Assembly: GCF_018860975.1 (NCBI RefSeq)
Contig: NZ_JAHKQI010000002.1
Location: 310,001-374,000 of the forward strand
DNA length: 64,000 nt
Origin: Lentibacter algarum
GTDB lineage: Bacteria; Pseudomonadota; Alphaproteobacteria; Rhodobacterales; Rhodobacteraceae
Direction of reading: 5' to 3'
The translations under genes and the position numbers were made by a program. Positions within the stretch are counted from its first letter, which is position 1. Each line of letters starts with the position of its first letter. The notes beneath the pieces are model-generated. The model ran no database searches, had not been told where the DNA came from, and was given only the letters and a program-made list of their open reading frames with translations. This document shows, piece after piece, positions 27,911-35,631 of this stretch.

Positions 27911-28531
27911 TTAACCCGCGATGGAAGGCCGCTCGGCAACTTTTGCGCGCCAAGCCTGCAGGTTTTGTAAAGATTGCGGAATCTCTACCTTGGCAAAATC
28001 CGCAAAGGCCAGCCCCGCAAACGCCGTGATATCCGCCGAGGAAAAGCTGTCGCCCGCAATATAGTTGTTTTCGGCCAGAACGCCATCGAGGTAGGCCATC
28101 GTCGTGGCTGCGACCTCTTTTTGCTTATTCCCCCATTCGGCGCATTGGTATGTCTCCAACTCGGCACCCAACCCCGTTGTCGCATGGTGGAAGTAAGCCC
28201 CGACGGCGTTCAACAAGCCAGCTTCGGCGCGGGCGTTCATCATTGAGATATGCGCGCGTTGCTTTGGTGTTGTGCCGGTCAGGGAGGGGCCATCAAAGGT
28301 GGCGTCGATATACTCGATGATCGCATTGCACTGTGCGATGTGGGATCCGTCGTCCAGTTCGAGGCAGGGGACCGTTGCATCTGGGTTCTTGGCTTTGAAC
28401 GCGTCGGTGCGGTGCTCGCCGCCCATAACATCCACAGCGAAGAATTCCGCTTCATCGGAAACGCCATTCTCGGCAAGGGCGATGCGCACGCGGGCGGGGT
28501 TTGGAAATCCTTCGATGTCGTAAATCTTCAT
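27911..28531 (-). CDS. Glutathione S-transferase family protein
   Basis: 206 residues from ATG at 28531 (GGGAGAA upstream). It has an N-terminal thioredoxin-like domain (MKIYDIEGFPNPARVRIALA; DATVPCLELDDGSHIAQCNA with the cis-Pro and Ser of the glutathione site) and a C-terminal helical domain. It is the first gene of a four-gene operon whose promoter carries a palindrome overlapping a TATAAT -10 element. Likely role: conjugation or reduction of an electrophile. Confidence 0.88.
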   Translation of the reverse strand: MKIYDIEGFPNPARVRIALAENGVSDEAEFFAVDVMGGEHRTDAFKAKNPDATVPCLELDDGSHIAQCNAIIEYIDATFDGPSLTGTTPKQRAHISMMNARAEAGLLNAVGAYFHHATTGLGAELETYQCAEWGNKQKEVAATTMAYLDGVLAENNYIAGDSFSSADITAFAGLAFADFAKVEIPQSLQNLQAWRAKVAERPSIAG

Positions 28532-28555
28532 GGGCGTGTTCTCCCGAGGCCTGCA

Positions 28556-28580
28556 ATTATACCTACCAATAGGTAGATAT
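28556..28580 (-). promoter_or_regulatory. Promoter with palindromic operator for the gst-cupin-oxidase-tetR operon
   Basis: On the minus strand TATAAT (28561-28556) is a perfect -10 element. Immediately upstream CTACC-4 bases-GGTAG (28563-28576) is a perfect 5-base inverted repeat, extended by flanking TA/TA. No good -35 is visible at the usual distance. A dyad abutting the -10 is where a TetR repressor would block polymerase, and a TetR gene closes the operon. Confidence 0.62.
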
Positions 28581-29440
28581 GAGGACAAGTCACGATAATG
28601 AGAGCGGATGGAGGAGCTGCGTGTTTTCGAAGTTTTGAAGCTGCGGAGGCGATGGCGCAGGGCGGGCACAACACAGTCCTTCGCGCAGGGAAGTGCTATG
28701 GTATGGGGTCGAGCCGCGATCCAGAGAATGGAGCCCAACGCCAGCTCAACGTTCATGATGCAAATGAACCAAAATGCGTTTCTGGCTCACCACTGCAAGT
28801 GTTTCATTCCGAATATGGCGAGCGCTGTCCTCATCTCTGCATGCCACGGAAAGACAATGCCGCGGTAAGAAGCGGACGTTCATGCGCGAGACAGTGAGAT
28901 TGTTTGGGATGGCGCCATCACTTGCGAGCTGCTTGAGCGCCTTTAGGCGACGGCCACCAGCACCGACTGCGGATTTTTCACCAGAGATAGCATGGACGGC
29001 TAAGTTTTGTTTGATGTCATTCTCGCGAATACTTGCGAGAATTTCTGCTTCATTGACGTCGCGTACGTGGCGACGTCAGCAGCTTTAGCGGCCACTGCGG
29101 CTTCGTAGTATTCGCTTTGGTTTGAGATTTTGCCATGGGTCCCGCCCTTTTTAGACGGGCCCGGATGAGACAATCTCTATCCTTTCATGCCCGGAAATCG
29201 AGCTTCGCTTTCTCCGGCTCCCATGGACCTATGTATGGGAGCTACATCCTTGAATTGTCCGAGGCCGTTACACAAACCAATAAAAAGCGTCCTTGGATAC
29301 AAGGTTCCGCGAGAATTAATGGGTGGGTGTTCGTTTCACAGCTATGGAGAAACACGGTGCTTCGAAAGAACTCGAGCCGATATTGAAGCTGTTCATTATC
29401 TTTGGTGTAATATATGAAAAAAAGCCGAACAGACATGTAA
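28581..29440. other. Gene-poor stretch between the gst operon and the gntR gene
   Basis: About 860 bases. Apart from the ParB remnant (28870-29136) no intact gene is credible. Positions 29140-29165 contain a GC-rich imperfect hairpin upstream of that remnant. The 3' part (29240-29440) is AT-richer and should hold the gntR promoter, but I cannot pick out a confident -35/-10 pair. Confidence 0.55.
28870..29136 (-). pseudogene. Remnant of a ParB N-terminal-domain gene (frameshifted)
   Basis: From ATG at 29136 the minus strand reads MAKSQTK, then in a second frame SEYYEAAVAAKAADVATYAT, then in a third frame ASIRENDIKQNLAVH, AISGEKSAVGAGGRRLKALK and QLASDGAIPNNL. The three pieces join into one plausible ParB/RepB-like N-terminal region (the AGGRRLxAL motif is typical), interrupted by at least two frameshifts and cut short near 28870. 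It indicates past plasmid or chromid partition DNA here. Confidence 0.5.
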
Positions 29441-30115
29441 ATGAAAGTTGACGCATTGGCCCTTCAAAGCATCCGCCCAGAACGTCGCCGTCTCGCCGAT
29501 GAGGTGTACGACCAGCTGATCAAAGCGATCCTAGCGAATGAAATTACGTCTGATGATGTGCTGGTTCAGGAAAAATTGGCCTCCGAGCTGCAGATCAGCA
29601 GAACACCCGTGCGCGAAGCGTTGATGCGAATGGAGCGTGAGGGCGTTCTGGAGGTCTCACATCGGGGCAGTTTCCGATTGTACCGGATGACGCAGAAAGA
29701 AGTGCATGAGCTTTATCAGGCGCGTGCCGCGATCGAGGGGCAGGCTGCACGGATTTTGGCCGCCAATCACACCGACGAGTTGATTGCCGATTTGCGTCTT
29801 TTCATTGAGCAAGAAGAAGATATGCAAAGCACGACAGTGCAGGACTATTTTCACGCAAACCGGAACATCCACAGACGGTTTGTGGAGTTGGCGAACAACC
29901 GCTTTCTGCTGGAAATGTTTGATATGATCTGGGGGAAGGCGATGGCGTTTCAGTTGTTTTCGACAATTGAAAGCGTCGATCTGAAAAAGTCGCTGGGCGA
30001 TCACATAGCGCTCGTAGATGTCATCGCGACAGGTGACAGAACGGCCACGCTTGAGGCGTTTACCCAGCATATTCAGGACGGCTTCGACCTCCAGATTGAG
30101 AGTCTAGGAGCTTAG
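29441..30115 (+). CDS. GntR-family (FCD subgroup) transcriptional regulator
   Basis: 224 residues. The winged helix-turn-helix spans about residues 10-75 (LADEVYDQLIKAIL; LASELQISRTPVREALMRME). An all-helical FCD ligand domain follows, with metal-binding-type residues (Asp/His in DYFHANRNIHRRFVELANN, and a later His in GDHIALVDVI). FCD regulators usually recognise short palindromes centred on GTATAC-like sequence. Four such sites occur in the next 13 kb (30202, 34025, 35579, 42379), so this is the likely regulator of the whole microcompartment locus, with an amine or its product as effector. Confidence 0.88.
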   Translation: MKVDALALQSIRPERRRLADEVYDQLIKAILANEITSDDVLVQEKLASELQISRTPVREALMRMEREGVLEVSHRGSFRLYRMTQKEVHELYQARAAIEGQAARILAANHTDELIADLRLFIEQEEDMQSTTVQDYFHANRNIHRRFVELANNRFLLEMFDMIWGKAMAFQLFSTIESVDLKKSLGDHIALVDVIATGDRTATLEAFTQHIQDGFDLQIESLGA

Positions 30116-30201
30116 CCTCCTTAAAGGCTCCGCACCTTATCTTCTATCCTCGTTTCAAATATCCGCGCGGGCGGCGGTGTTTTTTCTTGCGTCGCTCTGT
30201 T

Positions 30202-30215
30202 TACTGTATACAGTA
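30202..30215. promoter_or_regulatory. GntR operator candidate 1 (before glxB-like gene)
   Basis: TACTGTATACAGTA is a perfect 14-base palindrome, followed by a further GTATAC (30213-30218). It lies 22 bases before the start codon and just before the AGGAGGA ribosome site, a repressor-type position. Confidence 0.75.
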
Positions 30216-30236
30216 TACGAAACAGGAGGACATCTT

Positions 30237-31181
30237 ATGTGCGGAATCGCTGGCCGAATAATGCAGGCCCCCGGAAAGGTCGGGAGAGACCTTGTAAGCC
30301 TTATGGAGGCACAAGAGCATCGCGGGGCGGATAGCACCGGATTTGCCATCTACACGGACCCGTTGGATACTGGTTACAAGCTGCGTGGCATGGGGTTTGA
30401 CCAAACCAAACTGGACGCGGATCTGGCTGACTTCACGCATGTTTTGCGCGATCATGGTGCTGATTTGCTGGGCGATCCCCAGATCGTGCGCGGGGCCGAG
30501 GGGCACTATTGCTTCCGTATGGAGATGTCTGACCCCAAGGACCTGACCGCATGGACCAAAGACGCCGATACGCTGGCCAAACGTATTGAGGTTCAGTCGT
30601 GCGGACGCTCTCTTGAGATCATCAAAGATACTGGCTCTGCCGCTGAGGTGGCCGACAAACACGGTGTGCGCGATATCATCGGTACACACGGTCTGGGCCA
30701 TGCGCGCCTTGCAACCGAGAGTGCGGTTTTCCCCAACGCCAGCCACCCATTCTGGGCGCGCCCCTTCTCGGACGTGGCGATTGTGCACAACGGCCAGATC
30801 ACCGACTACTACACCCAGCGCGAGCGGCTTCAGCGTCAGGGCTACCAGTTCCTGACCGAAAACGATTCCGAGCTGATTGCGGTTTGGGTCTCTGACCAAA
30901 TCAAGCAGGGGTTGAGTATGCAGCAAGCCCTGACCAAGTCGATCAAGTCGATCGATGGCGTGTTCACCTTTATGATTGCTCGCCCCGACGGGATTGGCTT
31001 CGCTAAGGACCGCTTTGCGATGAAGCCGCTGGTCGTCATTGACCAGAACGGCGATCTGGCCGCGGCGACCGAAGAGCAAGCCGTGCGGCGCGTCTTCTCG
31101 GATGAATGCGACGTGATTAACCACGATGGCCCGTCGCTGACTGGCATTTGGGGCATCGGCAACCGGAGCATGGCAGCATGA
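30237..31181 (+). CDS. glxB: Class II glutamine amidotransferase domain protein (GlxB / MgsA-like)
   Basis: 314 residues from ATG at 30237 (AGGAGGA 6-7 bases upstream). Cys2 of MCGIAGRI becomes the catalytic N-terminal nucleophile after Met removal. Other class II marks are QEHRGADSTGFAIY, GHARLATES, VHNGQITDYY and NDSELIAVW. It corresponds to the glutaminase part of glutamate synthase split off as a separate protein, as in rhizobial glxB and N-methylglutamate synthase subunit A. It is the first of four overlapping genes under operator 1. Expected role: release of ammonia, or glutamyl handling, for the GlxD-like subunit. Confidence 0.88.
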   Translation: MCGIAGRIMQAPGKVGRDLVSLMEAQEHRGADSTGFAIYTDPLDTGYKLRGMGFDQTKLDADLADFTHVLRDHGADLLGDPQIVRGAEGHYCFRMEMSDPKDLTAWTKDADTLAKRIEVQSCGRSLEIIKDTGSAAEVADKHGVRDIIGTHGLGHARLATESAVFPNASHPFWARPFSDVAIVHNGQITDYYTQRERLQRQGYQFLTENDSELIAVWVSDQIKQGLSMQQALTKSIKSIDGVFTFMIARPDGIGFAKDRFAMKPLVVIDQNGDLAAATEEQAVRRVFSDECDVINHDGPSLTGIWGIGNRSMAA

Positions 31182-31870
31182 GCGAGATCATCATTGACGC
31201 AGGCGAGCGTCACATTCGTGCGATCAACCAGGACATTCAGGCTGCTTGCCTGAAGGGTGGCCCGATTCGAGTGACCAACACATTATCGCGGCATAATCTC
31301 GGGGTCGGTCTGCCTGATGGTGCTGACATCACGTTTGAAGGCAGCGTTGGTTACTATTGCGGCGGGTTGAATACTGGCGCGCGCGTTCAGATTGAGCGCA
31401 ACGCAGGCTGGGCTGTGGGCGAGGGCATGGACGGCGGGCATATTACGGTCAATGGCTACGCTGGCATGTCCGTGGGGGCCGCCATGATTGATGGCACCAT
31501 CCACGTTAAAGGCGATACCGGTCCGCGCTGCGGCGTGGCCATGAAGGGCGGTAACATCGTGGTCGAGGGCAAGATCGGCTACCAATCCGGCTTTATGGCC
31601 CATTCTGGCAAGATCATCGCCCTAGGCGGCGGAGGCGAAAGCTGTGCCGATGCGCTTTGGCAAGGTGAAGTCTGGGTCGCAGGCGATGTCGACAGTTACG
31701 GCGTCGATGTCAAAGTTGTGGAACCCACCGCAGAAGAGGTCGCCGAAGTGGACGCGATCCTTGATCCATTGGGGCTGGTCGACAGCTCTCGTAATTGGCG
31801 CAAATTGGTCTCTGGCCAGCGTCTTTGGTATTTTGAAAGCAGGGATGCAAGCGCATGGCTGATGATATGA
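31178..31870 (+). CDS. glxC: GXGXG-motif domain protein (GlxC / MgsB-like)
   Basis: 230 residues from ATG at 31178, overlapping the glxB stop by 4 bases. It has the right-handed beta-helix of the glutamate synthase C-terminal domain, with repeated Gly-rich turns (GGHITVNGYAGMSVGAAM, GPRCGVAMKGGNIVVEGKIG, YQSGFMAHSGKIIALGGG). In glutamate synthase this domain links the glutaminase and FMN domains; here it is a separate subunit, as in rhizobial GlxC and N-methylglutamate synthase. Confidence 0.88.
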   Translation: MSEIIIDAGERHIRAINQDIQAACLKGGPIRVTNTLSRHNLGVGLPDGADITFEGSVGYYCGGLNTGARVQIERNAGWAVGEGMDGGHITVNGYAGMSVGAAMIDGTIHVKGDTGPRCGVAMKGGNIVVEGKIGYQSGFMAHSGKIIALGGGGESCADALWQGEVWVAGDVDSYGVDVKVVEPTAEEVAEVDAILDPLGLVDSSRNWRKLVSGQRLWYFESRDASAWLMI

Positions 31871-33294
31871 CAAACAAAAACGCGCCCGCCGCACCGTATG
31901 AGTATCCGTTTGAGATGGCTGACGAGGCCGAGATCAAATACGGCGATGGTGCGATCGAGGGCCGCCCCGCAGGTGTGCCTGGCTCCTACGATCAAGGTGG
32001 ATCGACACGCTGGACGCCAGAAGCGATTTCTGAGGTTCACGCTCTGTCGCAACTGGGGCGCTATCAGGTGCGCGGCTATAACTCGTTCAACAAGCAGTTG
32101 CCGACGTTTGATGACTTGACGTTCGTGCCTGCCACGATGACGCGCCTGCCGCTGGAAGGCTACCGCGAAAGCTGTGACACGACGACTATTCTGGGCGGCG
32201 GTCGCGGGCTTGTGGAAAAGCCGCTTGAGCTGAAAATCCCGATCTACATCGCTTCCATGTCTTTTGGTGCGCTGTCGGCGTCTGCCAAAGCGTCGTTGGG
32301 CCATGGAGCCTCGAAGGTCGGCACGATGACCTGTACGGGCGAAGGTGGCATGTTGGAAGAGGAGCGTGAGGCCTCGCAGACCTTGCTCTATCAGATGTCG
32401 CCTGCGCGCTACGGCGTTGATCTGGACCATTTGCGCCGCGCCGATGCGCTGGAGATTGTTGTGGGGCAGGGCGCCAAGCCCGGCACAGGCGGTCTGCTCT
32501 TGGGCATGAAAGTATCCGAGCGTGTGTCCAAGATGCGGACCTTGCCACAAGGCGTGGATCAGCGCTCGACCATCCGCCACCCTGATTTCCTTGGGGCCGA
32601 TGATTTGTCGGTGAAAATCGAGGAACTGCGGATCGCAACGAACTACCAAGTGCCGATCTTTATCAAGATGGGGGCGACGCGACCGCGCTTTGATGTGGCG
32701 GTGGCGGCCAAAGCGGGCGCAGATGTGATCGTGGTGGACGGCGCCGAAGGCGGCACGGGTGCATCGCCAGAGCTCCTGCTGAATCACACAGGCATCCCCA
32801 CCATGAGCGCCATTCGCGCGGCCCGCGAAAGCCTTGATGAATGCGGCATGACAGGCAAAGTGTCTCTTGTCGCGGCGGGCGGTATCCGCACTGGTGTTGA
32901 TGCTGCGAAATGTATCGCCCTTGGTGCAGATGCGGTGATGATCGGCAATGCGGCGATGATGTCGCTGGGTTGTAATTCGCCTCGCTACCTTGAGGATTAC
33001 GCCGCTTTGGGCACCTCGCCTGGGGCCTGTCACCACTGTCACACTGGCCGCTGCCCTGTCGGTGTGGCTACCCAAGATCCTGAGCTTGAGGCGCGGATGA
33101 ACCCGGCGGCGGGTGCCGAACGTGTCGCGCGGTATCTGACCGCGATGACGATGGAGATCACAGCATTGGCCAAGGCCTGTGGCAAATCGTCGGTCCACAA
33201 TCTTGAGACCGAGGATCTGCGCGCTCTATCCTTCCAAGCCTCTGCGTTCACCGGCGTAAAAATGGCCGGCATTGATCGCGCGTTTGACTGGTGA
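31855..33294 (+). CDS. glxD: FMN-binding glutamate-synthase-like protein (GlxD / MgsC-like)
   Basis: 479 residues; the gene overlaps glxC by 16 bases. It holds the FMN TIM-barrel of glutamate synthase (IASMSFGALSASAKASLGHG; VDGAEGGTGASPELL; SLVAAGGIRTGVDAAK) and the Fe-S cluster motif CHHCHTGRCPVG at about residues 391-402. With GlxB and GlxC it forms a complete N-methylglutamate-synthase-like complex. Such complexes make an N-alkylglutamate from glutamate and an amine, or act as alternative glutamate synthases. Which one applies here is not decided by sequence. Confidence 0.9.
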   Translation: MADDMTNKNAPAAPYEYPFEMADEAEIKYGDGAIEGRPAGVPGSYDQGGSTRWTPEAISEVHALSQLGRYQVRGYNSFNKQLPTFDDLTFVPATMTRLPLEGYRESCDTTTILGGGRGLVEKPLELKIPIYIASMSFGALSASAKASLGHGASKVGTMTCTGEGGMLEEEREASQTLLYQMSPARYGVDLDHLRRADALEIVVGQGAKPGTGGLLLGMKVSERVSKMRTLPQGVDQRSTIRHPDFLGADDLSVKIEELRIATNYQVPIFIKMGATRPRFDVAVAAKAGADVIVVDGAEGGTGASPELLLNHTGIPTMSAIRAARESLDECGMTGKVSLVAAGGIRTGVDAAKCIALGADAVMIGNAAMMSLGCNSPRYLEDYAALGTSPGACHHCHTGRCPVGVATQDPELEARMNPAAGAERVARYLTAMTMEITALAKACGKSSVHNLETEDLRALSFQASAFTGVKMAGIDRAFDW

Positions 33295-33974
33295 GGATTG
33301 CTATCCTCGACTGTGCCGACCTCAAATCGGCAGGGCTTGAGAGGCACGGTTCTGTGGGGCGGTTGGTACAAAACTGGATCGCCCCACATTTGCCTGCTGA
33401 CACCGCTTTCGAGCGAATAGACATAGCGCAGGGTGCAGAGTTTCCGCAAGTTGCGGACTACGACGGCTTCATACTGCCTGGCTCGGAATATGGCGTGTAC
33501 GACAATCCGCCCTGGATGGCCGAACTGATAGATATGCTTTTACGGATCAGATCGGCGAGGGTGCCATTGCTTGGCATTTGTTTCGGGCATCAAATGATGG
33601 CCCATACGTTTGGCGGAGAAGCGGCCAAGGCCGATCTGGGCATGTGCGTCGGGCCGCGTTGTTGGACGGTTGAAGGCACGACGTTTTACGCGCAGGTCCT
33701 GCATCAGGATCAGGTGAGCAAAGTGCCCCCCGAGGCACGATTGATTGGTGGCGCAGAATACTGCAAAAATGGGGTGATAGAATACGATTTCCCAGCGCTT
33801 TCCATGCAATTCCATCCTGAATATACATCGCAGTTTATGATAGATGCGGTCGAAGTTCTGGAGGGAACGGCCCTTGACACACAGACAGCCGCCACCGCGC
33901 GGCAGACCCTTCAGCGAACGTTGCACACGGATGTCTTCGTCAAGAAGGCAGCACGGCTCTTCCTGCGCGGATAG
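33291..33974 (+). CDS. Class I glutamine amidotransferase-like protein
   Basis: 227 residues from GTG at 33291, overlapping glxD by 4 bases (GTGA). The catalytic triad is intact: Cys97 in LLGICFGHQ, His175 and Glu177 in SMQFHPEYT. The family (GATase_1, peptidase C26-like) includes gamma-glutamyl hydrolases such as PuuD. Beside a PuuA-like ligase and an FAD oxidase, a gamma-glutamyl-amide hydrolase is a sensible reading, though a GMP-synthase-like stand-alone glutaminase cannot be excluded. Last gene of the first block. Confidence 0.85.
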   Translation: MRIAILDCADLKSAGLERHGSVGRLVQNWIAPHLPADTAFERIDIAQGAEFPQVADYDGFILPGSEYGVYDNPPWMAELIDMLLRIRSARVPLLGICFGHQMMAHTFGGEAAKADLGMCVGPRCWTVEGTTFYAQVLHQDQVSKVPPEARLIGGAEYCKNGVIEYDFPALSMQFHPEYTSQFMIDAVEVLEGTALDTQTAATARQTLQRTLHTDVFVKKAARLFLRG

Positions 33975-34024
33975 GTTGCCCGCTCTTTGATTCATGTCAA
34001 AGCAGCGAAGCCCCTCACGCGGTA

Positions 34025-34036
34025 TACTGAATACAG
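34025..34036. promoter_or_regulatory. GntR operator candidate 2 (before the DUF6455 gene)
   Basis: TACTGAATACAG differs from the core of the other sites by one base. GTATAC also occurs just upstream (34022-34027). It stands 22 bases before the start codon at 34059, the same spacing as site 1. Confidence 0.55.
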
Positions 34037-34058
34037 AAAGTTCAGTGGAGGAATTGTG

Positions 34059-34403
34059 ATGTCGATTTTATCAAGCTTGAAGACCTATCTCGCACGATAT
34101 GGAGCAGCGGCACAGCCCGACGGATTTGTCCCGATGGACCTTGGCCTGACGCGGGCTGAATTCAATACACTGAAACACAGCCGCGCAAACATGGTTGATC
34201 AAATCGAAGCCATGAGCGGGCGTTTTGGCGCTTCAATGGATGATATTAACGCGAATCGCTGGACGCAGGTCGATGTGTCACTGGTCTGCGCTGACTGTAA
34301 AAAGGCGCGAGCATGCCAACGGTATCTCGACGGCAAAGGGCATTTCGAAATCAGTGAATGCCCTAACGCAGAGACATTCACCGAGATCGCCCAAAGCGCA
34401 TGA
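34059..34403 (+). CDS. DUF6455-family small Cys-rich protein
   Basis: 114 residues from ATG at 34059 (GGAGGA 7 bases upstream). Four cysteines, C77, C80, C86 and C101, form a C-x2-C-x5-C-x14-C pattern suited to binding a metal or Fe-S cluster. The N-terminus is not a signal peptide. Its own operator-like site and its place between the amidotransferase and oxidase genes tie it to the locus, perhaps as an electron carrier or maturation factor. That role is a guess. Confidence 0.75.
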   Translation: MSILSSLKTYLARYGAAAQPDGFVPMDLGLTRAEFNTLKHSRANMVDQIEAMSGRFGASMDDINANRWTQVDVSLVCADCKKARACQRYLDGKGHFEISECPNAETFTEIAQSA

Positions 34404-35543
34404 TCAACGCCCCGATGGGCTTTCGCGCGGGCTGAGCTTGCGGCGGGGGCCGATCTTGAAACGGTCGGCCGTGCCGTATTCACGCAGCGCAACACCAGCG
34501 GCAAAATCGCCAAAGACGGGTGCGTGTTTGAACAAATGGCCTGAACAGCCACCTGCAAACAGAACGTTATTATGCTCCGGATGCCAGTCCAGCACAAAAT
34601 GAGTGTCGGGCGTCAAGATGATCTGGTTGAATTTGGAATCGACAACTTTTTGCCCGGCCAGACCTGGCAGGCGGCGACGAACATAGGCCTCTGTCCGGTT
34701 GATCATTTCCTTTTTGACCAACCGCGCCTCGTTGTCCAAGTCAATCTTGTCGGGAATCACCACGGCGGCCTTGACGCCTGACCCTTCGGAGGAGGGGATG
34801 CCGAACGACCCTTGACCGTGATCGATCCAGCAGGGCATTTTTGCCATGTCATAGGTGTCCGACCCTTCGGGCGTCGAGGTGTAGAGCACGTTGATGCCGA
34901 CAATCTGGCTGATCGGTTTGATGGTGCGGGGGAACTGATCGGCCATCCACGCGCCTGTCGCCATGATGATCACATCCGCCTCAAGCGGTTTGCCGTCCAG
35001 CATCGGACGCTCGGACGTATCGGTGGTCACTGCCCCGCGCGTCACCACGCCACCCGCCTGTTTGAACAGTTTAATTCCCGCCAACACACAGCGATGCGCC
35101 ATGAGCAATCCTGCCTCAGGCTCAAAAAGCGCATAGGCGATGTCGTCGGTTTTAAACTGCTGGAAGCGGCTTTGAACGTCTGCAGGCGTGAACCTATAGT
35201 AGGGCACGCCGACTTCATCGAAGGTTTGTGATGTGGCGTCTTCCCAATCGCAATGGCCTGCGGTGGCAAGGATAAGCGCGCCACATTCATACATCAGGTT
35301 TTCTCCCGCTTGGGCCTGAAGCTCGAGCCAGCGTTGGCGCGATTCGCGTGCCCAGCGCGTGTAGAATGCATCCCGCCCCGAAATCGCGCGGATCACACGA
35401 TTATAGTCGCTCGAGGCAGCACGCGCATGGCCAGGCTCCCATTTATCAATCAAGGTGACCTGACAGCCCCGCCGTTGGAGCGACAATGCGGTCATAGTGC
35501 CTGTTATGCCGGCCCCTACGATTGTGATGCGTGTTTTTGTCAT
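34404..35543 (-). CDS. FAD-dependent amine oxidoreductase (DAO family; PuuB / sarcosine-oxidase-like)
   Basis: 379 residues with the FAD-binding motif IVGAGITGTMTALSLQRRG at residues 8-26 and the DAO C-terminal part (TPDTHFVLDWHPEHNNVLFA, then GGCSGHLFKHAPVFGD), in which the CSGH tract resembles the flavin region of monomeric sarcosine oxidase-type enzymes. AAGGA precedes the ATG. It is divergent from the glutamine-synthetase-like operon, with operator 3 in the 88-base gap. Expected reaction: oxidation of a secondary amine such as an N-alkylglutamate or gamma-glutamylamine, giving an aldehyde that the compartment would handle. Confidence 0.87.
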   Translation of the reverse strand: MTKTRITIVGAGITGTMTALSLQRRGCQVTLIDKWEPGHARAASSDYNRVIRAISGRDAFYTRWARESRQRWLELQAQAGENLMYECGALILATAGHCDWEDATSQTFDEVGVPYYRFTPADVQSRFQQFKTDDIAYALFEPEAGLLMAHRCVLAGIKLFKQAGGVVTRGAVTTDTSERPMLDGKPLEADVIIMATGAWMADQFPRTIKPISQIVGINVLYTSTPEGSDTYDMAKMPCWIDHGQGSFGIPSSEGSGVKAAVVIPDKIDLDNEARLVKKEMINRTEAYVRRRLPGLAGQKVVDSKFNQIILTPDTHFVLDWHPEHNNVLFAGGCSGHLFKHAPVFGDFAAGVALREYGTADRFKIGPRRKLSPRESPSGR

Positions 35544-35578
35544 AAAATTTCCTTGCCAGCGATGTGTTCTTGTGCATA

Positions 35579-35588
35579 CTGTATACAG
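35579..35588. promoter_or_regulatory. GntR operator candidate 3 (shared divergent promoter)
   Basis: CTGTATACAG, a perfect 10-base palindrome within ATACTGTATACAGAATACA. It sits in the 88-base gap between the FAD oxidoreductase gene and the glutamine-synthetase-like gene, so one site could control both transcription units. Confidence 0.72.
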
Positions 35589-35631
35589 AATACATTAAGC
35601 TGACAAGGCAGACGATACCGGGGAGGGTACA

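Noticed and set aside
28598-29417. Several short plus-strand frames between the gst promoter and gntR
   Set aside because: No ribosome sites or motifs; they lie opposite the ParB remnant or in AT-rich promoter DNA.
31696-33198. 500-codon open frame on the minus strand opposite glxD
   Set aside because: Arg/His-rich sequence without domain motifs; the plus strand encodes a clear FMN-binding glutamate-synthase-like protein.
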